NCBI GenBank assembly: GCA_030278955.1
Contig: JAOANR010000002.1
Span: 14,220,238-14,284,237, forward strand
DNA length: 64,000 nucleotides
Direction: 5' to 3'
Source of the DNA: Hygrophila difformis
Lineage: Eukaryota; Streptophyta; Magnoliopsida; Lamiales; Acanthaceae
In this document: one piece after another, positions 56,276 to 64,000 of the stretch
Layout: every line of letters starts with the position of its first letter
How positions within the stretch are numbered: position 1 is the stretch's first letter
The notes under the pieces: generated by a model
What the model saw: the letters and a program-made list of their open reading frames with translations, nothing else
Told to the model about the DNA's origin: nothing
Databases searched by the model: none
Program-made: the position numbers and the translations under genes

Positions 56276-56611
56276 CTAGTGTCTCATGACGTCCTCCGGT
56301 GGGGTAGCAGGATCTTCCTCCGGATCTTCCTCCTCCGAACTCGGCGGCAGTAGCTCGTCAAAGATAGTGTTCAAGTCTTGCCCGTGGGCATCGATGTATT
56401 CCTTTAGTATTATGTTTTGTGTAGTGAGGGTTTGGACTTGGCGTTCGAGTTGGTTTATGCGGTGATGATCCGCCTCTCTCAAGTTGCCCATGTGGCGTAA
56501 ATTGGCCTCCAATTGAGCCATACGGTACTTCATTTGCTCTAGGGTTTGGTGGGAATCAAGATGAACGCTCATCATCCTGACCATCAACTGCATCATGTCT
56601 TGACTAGCCAT
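56276..56611 (-). CDS. ORF0, coiled-coil protein (collapsed Tekay unit), intact
   Basis: 111 codons, nearly the same as 54929-55264 (MASQDMMQLMVRMMSVHLDS start, acidic SSEEEDPEEDPATPPEDV end). The frame is open although the rest of its unit is deleted. Confidence 0.75.
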   Translation of the reverse strand: MASQDMMQLMVRMMSVHLDSHQTLEQMKYRMAQLEANLRHMGNLREADHHRINQLERQVQTLTTQNIILKEYIDAHGQDLNTIFDELLPPSSEEEDPEEDPATPPEDVMRH

Positions 56612-56631
56612 CTAGCGCAAGCAAGAGATCT

Positions 56632-56757
56632 AAGTTAATATTCGCCAAGATTCTAAGTTCAATTCGCCAAGATTCTTAAGTTCAAGTTTGGCCAAGATTC
56701 TAAGTTCAATTCACCAAGATTCTAAGTTCAATTCGCCAAGATCCTAAGTTCATAGGA
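56632..56757 (-). repeat. Minisatellite before ORF0 (collapsed Tekay unit)
   Basis: About six copies of the TTCGCCAAGATTCTAAGTTC motif. An AT dinucleotide tract follows near 56819-56832. Confidence 0.88.
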
Positions 56758-56957
56758 GAGATGCAATATGCAAATGCAAATGATGATTTCCCCCCAAAAA
56801 TAATAATTTAATGCACCATATATATATATATATTTCCATGGGGTTTAAAATAAAAAATTTCCCTGGAAATAATACTTTAAAATTTTAAATAATAGTCAAA
56901 ATACTAATGATAGTTTAAAAATAATATTGGTTTAAAAATAGTAGTTTAAAAATAGCC

Positions 56958-56970
56958 GGCTTTGATACCA
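56958..56970 (-). promoter_or_regulatory. Primer binding site, tRNA-iMet (collapsed Tekay unit)
   Basis: The minus strand reads TGGTATCAAAGCC, one mismatch from the standard iMet site, three bases inside the LTR edge. Confidence 0.88.
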
Positions 56971-56973
56971 ACT

Positions 56974-59546
56974 TGTAACACCCCGGTTTTTGGTCACCCA
57001 GGTCGGGATGTCACCGCCATATCTCCCTAGTAAGACACGGTTTCTCCGAGCTTACTAAAGAGATGCAAGGCTAGGTATTGCAGTATTTAAACATTTAAAT
57101 CATCCAAAATAGCCCATACAATATAATCTCGAAAATAATAATATCATAGCGCAGCGGAAATAATTGGTTTAGTATAGTATCGCAGCGGAAAATATAAATA
57201 GGGCCGACATGGCCAAAACACGGGTTAAACAGGCCCGTTCATAATATAGTCTAAAGTGCGAATTTAAAAGCAAAATAATGTTTCCCAAAATCCCATGCAT
57301 GAATCGTGCTCACACATGCTCATTCCACATATTCTGTAAGAAAAGGAATAAAAACGGTTTTGGTCAGCAAGCTTGTTGAGTAAGTTAACACATGCATGAT
57401 CGTAGGGTTTAAAAGCCATTAATTTAATACTTAAATAAAAACATGATAATAATATAATATTCAATATAATCCAATCAACTATCCAATTGCATAATTTATT
57501 CCATAGCTCTATTTAACAACACATTTCGCATGGTTTAAGATAACAGCCATAATCTAAATAAAGCATTTAAATAATTTAATTGGACAACATAATTTAATCT
57601 AATTTAATTGAATTTATTATCCCCATTACATCCCCGATTTGGTATTTCAAAATTTCACGATAGCATCGCGATGTCAACAAGTTTAGCGGTAGCCCGGCGG
57701 CCGCAACCGTATCAGCCATACCCAGTACCACTCCGGAGCCTCGGGAAACCCATGTGGATATTCACGAGAGTGTAGGCTCTATATTTCGCCGTTTTGGCAA
57801 TATCATATCTCAAGTTTAGCGCGCGGGGTCACAATCGTCCATAACGGCACGAAGTGAAGCAGTTAGGGGGCACCCTGCAGAGCACTCACCCCTAATTTTA
57901 ATTTATCAAGTTTGTAAGGGGATTTAATTTTTAAAAATCTGACTTTAATTATATTCATTTAAAAATAATATCTCAACTCATTTCAACCCTAAAGGTTAAT
58001 TCCATGTTTCAACAAGATTTCAAGATTTTGTTTCCGGTAACCCACAGTTTACTCTAAAATTCGTCTAAATTCAGATTTAATTTCAAAAATTCCAAAATTT
58101 CACCACTGACTCAGAAACGTCGAGATCTACAACTTTCGTTTTTTAACTTTTTCAATCCTAGATACCTAAACAGGTCAAAATCACCAATTTTCGTAGAAGA
58201 ATAATTCTGTCCGAATTTAATGTATCACAGTTTAAAGATTTCGAATTCTACCATAGCAATTCAACTCCACATTTGATGAAATTTTACAGAGACAATCTTA
58301 AGACAATTATCTACAATTTCATGCTCGGCTAAAGATCTAAATCGGTCTGGATCCTATGTCAAAAGCGTGATCAAGCTCAAACCTAAGTTCTGTCAAGAAT
58401 TTCAAGATCTAGATTCAAGCAGTTCGGTTTCGGTTGGTTTTCACATAACAAATCGTCTCTAAAAATTCTCAAAAATTTACAGTAGATAGATCTAAGCCGT
58501 AGGAACGTTTTTTGTGTTTTAACTTTCTCTGTTTGAAGTCGTTTTAAGGTTCGGAAAAATTCATCAAATCTGTTGCGTCGGTAGAAAACAAAAGTTGACA
58601 GATTTTATAAGTTCTTGTTAAATCTTTTAGTTTTGAACGTTTTAAAACTTCCCAAAACCATGTAAGAGTTAACTTACAGAGTTGTAAACGTCCGGGATCG
58701 TCTATTTCGAAGGCGTGGCTTCCAGTCCACCGTTTCTCCTCTCCGTTCGTCGGGTACTACGATCTAGATCCAATACGAGGTGTAGAAGAGAAAAGAAGAA
58801 GATTAGGATTCGTTTTCGAATCGTATATAGAACAAGGATTGGATCGAGACTTACCACGACTATGGAGATCTTAGAATTTTCGTCCAACAGTATTCGCCTT
58901 GGTTTCGTGCCTCCGACGACTCCGGATTTAGGGTTTCGAATGTGAAGAGAGTTGTAGGGTTTTGTAAAAGTATTCGGAGCTCCTAGGAGGTCTTATTTAT
59001 AGATAACTAAGACCTAGGGCGTCCAAGATCTGACCCTAAGGGTCTTGGGTCGAGAGACGTTCAACCGAAAGTCGAAAAATCCGCGTTCGGGCGAGAGATT
59101 CGCGCAACGGGCGAATCTGTCAAGTGGCGCGGGGTTGGCGCGCGATTCCCCATGTTAGCGCGCGGTCAGCGCGCGGCTAGCGCCTGGACTCCGGTCCGGG
59201 CGGGTCGTGCGACCCGTCGTGCTTTTCCGCCTCTCTTTCGGGTTTCTATCCCCCTATGCTCCCGGTTTCCAATTTCCGGACTCTCTTCGGGTTTCTAATC
59301 GTGTCGTTATTTCCTTCGGATCTAATCTTACGTTTTGGCTCGAATTCTCGAGTTCATTTACATCGGATACCCATGTAACGACTTATTTAACTTTATTTAA
59401 TTCTTTTGTTTAAACAAATCTCTTTTAATTAATTTCATTTCTCATTTCTTCTATATTTATTTATTTAGTGTATTTACTGATTTATTTGTTTATTTATTTA
59501 TTGTATTTATTTATTTATTTATGTTGTAAAATTATCGGGTATTACA
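56974..59546 (-). repeat. LTR shared by two Tekay units
   Basis: 2573 bp. TATA box at 59001-58996 (minus). Predicted intron 58677-57334 (donor CTGTAAGTTA, acceptor TTCTTACAG; 1344 nt). GCGCGC motifs near 59125-59180. The primer site is on one side and the polypurine tract on the other. Confidence 0.94.
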
Positions 59547-59585
59547 GTCTACCCTCCTTAAGAATCAACTTCGTCCTCGAAATTG
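59547..59585 (-). promoter_or_regulatory. Polypurine tract and pre-PPT hairpin (right Tekay unit)
   Basis: AAGGAGGGTAGAC next to the LTR, and arms CAATTTCG/CGAAGTTG at 59566-59585; a single C-to-T change gives a G-U pair, so the stem is kept in RNA. Confidence 0.82.
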
Positions 59586-59769
59586 TGTTTCGGCTTTTCT
59601 CGTGCTAAGGTCTTTTGTTTATTTTATTATTTCGTGACTGAACTTAGAATTAAGACTTCTAAGCTGCCTACGTACCCGGTAAAGGGATCAAGCCATAACG
59701 TAGTTCAAAAGTTTACAAAGATGCACGAAAAATAGGTGGTATGACATCCTCTCCCCCTTAAGATTGCAG

Positions 59770-62700
59770 TTATGTCCCCATAACTGTGTCGGTATCGGTT
59801 TGGAACAATGTCAGGTAGCGTTCTCTCATGTCGGATTCTACTTCCCAAGTTGTCGTCTCACTTTCGTGGTTTGACCAAAGAACCTTGATCATTTTGACGG
59901 TTTTGTTCCTCGTTACTCGTTCCTTAGTGTCAAGAATACGCACTGGGACTTCTTCGTAAGTCAAGTCTTCATCGAGCTCAATTCTCTCCGGTTGAAGTAC
60001 ATGTGTCGGGTCCGGCACATACTTCTTTGGTTGCGAGACATGGAAGACATTATGAACTCTATCTAAGTGTGGCGGTAAAGCCAATCGGTAGGCTAGAGTT
60101 CCGACTCGTTCTAGAATTTCGTAAGGTCCTATATATCGAGGACTTAACTTCCCTCGCTTGCCAAAGCGCATCACCCCCTTCATGGGTGATATCTAGAGCA
60201 TGACCCTATCTCCCACTTGAAATTCTAGGTCTCGTCGTCTCACGTCGGCATAACTCTTTTGACAGTCTTGTGCGGCTTTCATTTTTCCTTGAATCACTTT
60301 GATTTGTTGAGCCATGTCTTCGATAAGTTGTGGTCCCACTACCACGGACTTATCGTTTTCTTCCCAGCTCAACGGGCTTCGGCACTTTCGTCCATACAAC
60401 GCCTCGAAAGGTGCCATGCCGATGCTAGCATGGTAGCTATTATTATAGGAAAACACAATCAAGGGTAAATGAGATTCCCAACTCCCTTTGAATTCCAACA
60501 CGCATGCTCTCAGCATGTCTTCTAGTGTTTGGATTGTCCTCTCGGTTTGACCATCCGTCATCGGGTGGAATGCGGTGCTCATTTTGATTTGAGTACCGAG
60601 AGCTTTTTGTAACTCCGTCCAAAAATGAGAGACAAATCTACTGTCTCTATCGGAAATGATATCATGTGGTACTCCATGTCGTCGTACCACATTATCAATG
60701 TAGGCTCGGGCCAATTGGTCCATAGTCCACGTGTCCTTCATCGGGATAAATATGGCTGTCTTCGTTAGCCTATCCACAATCACCCAAATTTTGTTCATGC
60801 CTTTAGGTGATCGGGGTAATCCCGAGACAAAGTCCATTGAGATGCTATCCCACTTCCAACTTGGAATCTCTAGTGGTTGCATCAGTCCTAAGGGTTGATG
60901 TCGCACTGCCTTAACCTTTTGGCAGGTGAGACATTTTGCCACGAAGTTCGCCACTTCCTTCTTCATTCCCGGCCACCAATAGATCTTCTTCAGATCTTTG
61001 TATAGCTTGTCACCTCCGGGATGTACGGAATATAGCGTGTTGTGCCCTTCTTCCATCAACCTTTGTTTTAACTCGGCACACTTAAGGGGCACGCACCATC
61101 TCCCTTTAAAACGGATGCTTCCATCTTCATGGACAGCAAATCCTATTGCCTTTCCTTCGGCAATATACCCTTTTATCTTCTCGAGTTTCGGGTCGCCCGG
61201 TTGAGCGAGTCGAATCTCGTCCAATATTGGAGTTTCTACGATCATGGCATTGACCGTTTCTCTCACTGTGCCAGGATGCACAAGTTCTAACTCCAATCTT
61301 GCCAACTCCATGTACAATGCCGGCGGAATTACCAACGAGTTTGTCACGTGTTGGGTTTTCCGACTTAGGGCATCGGCTACCACATTTGCCTTCCCCTCGT
61401 GGTATTCTATCTCTAAATCGTAGTCTTTAATAAGTTCCAACCACCTTCGCTGTCTCAAATTCAACTCCTTCTGAGTGAATATATATTTCAAGCTCTTGTG
61501 GTCGGTGAACATTCGACACTTCCGCCCATAAAGATAATGTCTCCATATCTTTAGAGCGAAAACGACCGCGGCCAACTCCAGGTCGTGGGTCGGATAATTC
61601 TCCTTGTGAGGTTTCAGTTGGCGTGATGCATACGCTACGACTCTCGAGTCTTGCATCAAGACACAACCTAAACCTTCCTTCGAAGCATCGCTGTAAACTT
61701 CGAAGTCACCATTCTCTGATGGTAGGGTTAGTACGGGTGTGGTTGTGAGTCATTTCTTCAGCTCTTGAAACGCAGTCTCACACGCTTTGGTCCACTCGTA
61801 TTTTGCTCCTTTCTTCAGTAGCTGGGTCAAAGGACGTGCAATCCTTGAAAAGTCCTTCACAAATCGTCTATAATACCCAGCAAATCCAAGGAAACTCCTT
61901 ATTTCCGTTGGACTCTTCGGAGTTGCCCACTCCGTCACGGCAGAAACCTTTGCTGGATCCACTGATACTCCATCAGCGGATACTATGTGTCCGAGAAATG
62001 CCACTTCTTTCAACCAGAAATCGCATTTCGACAGCTTGCCGTACAGCTGATTTCTTCGCAAGATTCCTAACACTTGATGTAAGTGTTGGGCATGCTCTTC
62101 CTCGCTCTTTGAGTAGATCAGGATGTCGTCGATGAACACTACGACGCACTGATCTAACAATTCTCGGAACACGTTGTTCATGAGATTCATGAACATGGCC
62201 GGAGCATTTGTTAGCCCGAAGGATAACACTGTGAACTCGTAATGGCCATATCGCGTTCGAAACGCCGTCTTCGGAATGTCCTTCTCGGCGATCCTCAATT
62301 GATGATATCCAGATCGCAAATCGATCTTCGAGAATACTGAAGCTCCCTTCAGTTGATCAAACAGATCCTCTATTCTCGGTAGGGGGTATTTATTCTTGAT
62401 GGTCACTTGGTTTAATCCCCGATAATCTATGCAAAGACGTAGTCCTCCGTCTTTCTTCTTGACAAATAAAACCGGTGCTCCCCAAGGGGACGTACTCGGT
62501 CTTATGTAACCTTTTCCTAATAGTTCCTCGAGTTGTTCCTTTAACTCCTTCATTTCCAGTGGTGCCATCCGGTACGGAGCTTTTGAGACATGCTCTGTCC
62601 CCGGAATGAGATCTATAGTGAATTCAAGATCTCTCTCAGGTGGCATGCCCGGAACGTCCTCAGGAAACACGTCCGGGTATTCTCTTACCACTGGTATGCT

Positions 62701-63240
62701 ATCAACCTTGTTCTCTTCCGCCTCAAGGTTGTGCACGTAGCACGCATATAGTTCATACCCCTTACGCATCAAGTTACTTAGTTTAAGTGCACTAACGATT
62801 TTGTTGCTCTTTTTAGGGGGCTGAGAGTAAAAGATAACTCTCTTTCCCCTACTTTTTGACAAGGTGATCTTTTGCTTTTGGCATTCGATCACCGCCTTAT
62901 ACTGGGATAACCAATCCATCCCCAGTATGATGTCAAAGTCTCTTAAGTTAAATTCTACCAAGTTCGCGAAGAATTCTACGTTCTTTATCACTATAGGAAT
63001 TCTGTTATATCGTTTAGAGCAAAACACTACTTCTCCAGAAGGCAATTGAATTCCTAAGCTAATTCTCTCGCACTTAGGTAGATCTAATTCAGGCACTATC
63101 CTTGATGCTATAATTGAGCAACTAGCTCCAGAATCAAACAGAATTCTAAGGGGCGTATTCAAAAAATAAAATGTACCTGCCATCACTTCTCCTTGCGCAG
63201 GCACGTCCGCTTGATTCACCACGTTCAACCTCCCCATAGG
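59770..63240 (-). pseudogene. Tekay pol: protease to chromodomain (right unit)
   Basis: The best-preserved pol here. One open frame (63483-61750) runs from the zinc knuckle through protease ([20 protein letters not shown]) and RT ([20 protein letters not shown], active site [16 protein letters not shown]) into RNaseH. A TGA at 61750-61752 (CGA in relatives) stops it. The next frame (61659-60193) carries RNaseH, the integrase HHCC region, the DDE core and [17 protein letters not shown] at 60193-60195 (lysine in the left unit) separates the integrase C-terminus and chromodomain (60183-59770, ending RYLTLFQT and GT-stop). With only two interior stops this unit may have been active fairly recently. 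Confidence 0.95.
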
Positions 63241-64000
63241 GCGTCCCTGATTGCCCTGCTGATTCGCATTCGGCTGCTGATTTTGTTGCGGGTTTTGATT
63301 CTGAGGGGGCGGAGGTCGTTGGTTCTGGTTCTGGTTCTGTGGCCTATTTTGAGGGGGTCTGTACCCTTGGTTATTCCCGTTTCGCCCGTTTTGATTTTGA
63401 GGCTGTTCTTGCCCCGCGACCAAATCGTCCCTCCTTGTTATGTTCTCGAGCCTAGTCCGGCAATCCCGTCGAACGTGACCCATTCGACCACATCGGTAAC
63501 AGGCGCCCTGTTGCGGGCATCCCCTTGCCAGATGGGTCGTCTACATCTCGGGCAAGGTGATACCGGATCTTCCTGGTTGAACCTCCTCCCAGTGTTGTTT
63601 TGTTGGGGCCTATTCGACCCTCTGCGCTGTTCGTTCCTTCCAGTGTTGTTCTCGTTTCTTGAGTCTCGGCTTTTCTTGTCTTGGGGACCCCTGCTGGACT
63701 CCCCACTCACCCTTCGCTTCAGTTGCTGCACACGTGCTACCGCCACAGCGCGGTCATACACAGCTTGCAAATCGGAGTAGTGTACCCCCGCGATCACCTC
63801 GCGCACAGACAGGTTCAGTCCCATCTCGAACTTCTGTGCCTTTTCCGCATCAGTAGGCACTAGCCTTGGTGCGAACCTCACCAGCTCCTTGAAGCGTGTG
63901 TAGTACTCCTGCACCGTTTGGCCTCCTTGCTTCAGCGACAGGAACTCTTCGTACATGTCAGCTTTAGTACTCAAGGGATAGAATCGATCCCTGAGTAGTT
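63240..64000 (-). pseudogene. Tekay gag, C-terminal part (right unit, cut by window end)
   Basis: MYEEFLSLKQGGQTVQEYYT near 63950, then AQKFEMGLNLSVREVIAGVH, an Arg/Ser linker and [11 protein letters not shown], where a frameshift near 63530 breaks the knuckle region. [20 protein letters not shown] (63500-63440) preserves a full C-C-H-C knuckle in the pol frame. A Gln/Asn-Pro-rich spacer leads to protease. The gag N-terminus is beyond 64000. Confidence 0.9.

Larger units (their letters stand above)
47059..64000 (-). mobile_element. Tandem array of Tekay/Del chromovirus units sharing LTRs
   Basis: Minus-strand order: LTR 47059-49595, internal region to 55541, LTR stub 55542-55682, gag/ORF0 stub to 56973, LTR 56974-59546, internal region continuing past 64000. 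Each complete LTR is flanked on one side by a polypurine tract. The 56974 LTR also has a primer site on the other side, so it is shared by two units. This layout arises by recombination between LTRs of neighbouring or sister copies. Confidence 0.88.

Overview
The window looks like nuclear DNA of a flowering plant, almost certainly repeat-dense heterochromatin. The evidence is wall-to-wall Ty3/gypsy LTR retrotransposons of plant lineages (Tekay/Del-type chromoviruses, an Athila-type element, a second chromovirus-type gag), tRNA-iMet and tRNA-Asp primer sites, GT-AG splice signals and long AT-rich LTRs. I found no ordinary single-copy cellular gene, rRNA, tRNA or CRISPR array. The species cannot be named from this sequence.

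Layout, left to right. (1) 1-8591: element I, plus strand, with a cut 5' LTR, iMet primer site, a coiled-coil ORF ('ORF0'), a long ANTISENSE gene, a chromodomain remnant and a 3' LTR. It sits in a decayed Tekay-like element. (2) 8592-31030: that decayed element, arranged internal-LTR-internal-LTR (LTRs 10742-12782 and 28994-31030). It is itself interrupted by element III (17416-28379, target duplication AGAGC), which has the same plan as element I: ORF0, antisense gene, dead RNaseH-integrase. (3) 31031-45920: an Athila-type element on the minus strand (LTR, Asp primer site, gag, protease, RT, RNaseH, integrase, then a 3' ORF). It is the host of the array in (2) and of two solo LTRs (31201-33698 with CTTTC, 36011-38597 with TCTGA). 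(4) 45921-47058: repeats, palindromes and a broken chromovirus gag. (5) 47059-64000: minus-strand Tekay elements sharing LTRs in a tandem arrangement, one unit collapsed by a microhomology deletion near 55680. The window ends inside gag of the last unit.

How the parts fit. The Tekay units at the right carry gag, protease, RT, RNaseH, integrase and a chromodomain, all damaged by stops and frameshifts. Elements I and III keep related LTR ends, the iMet primer site and ORF0 but have lost gag and RT; they could only have moved with proteins supplied by a relative. In place of gag-pol both carry a 444-codon gene on the opposite strand with its own leader and a predicted 5'UTR intron of nearly equal length (622 and 627 nt). 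A 24-codon block with identical protein differs at 11 codons, all synonymous, which indicates past selection on the antisense protein. It resembles the 'putative plant transposon protein' (Transposase_32-like) family. This conserved antisense cargo is the most interesting system in the window.

Second theme: the LTRs carry structured, repeatedly conserved RNA features. These are tandem hairpins with constant loops and covarying stems, a predicted intron inside the LTR in every LTR family, and a hairpin just before the polypurine tract with a compensatory change between families. Domain calls come from reading motifs by eye; no database search or alignment program was run.
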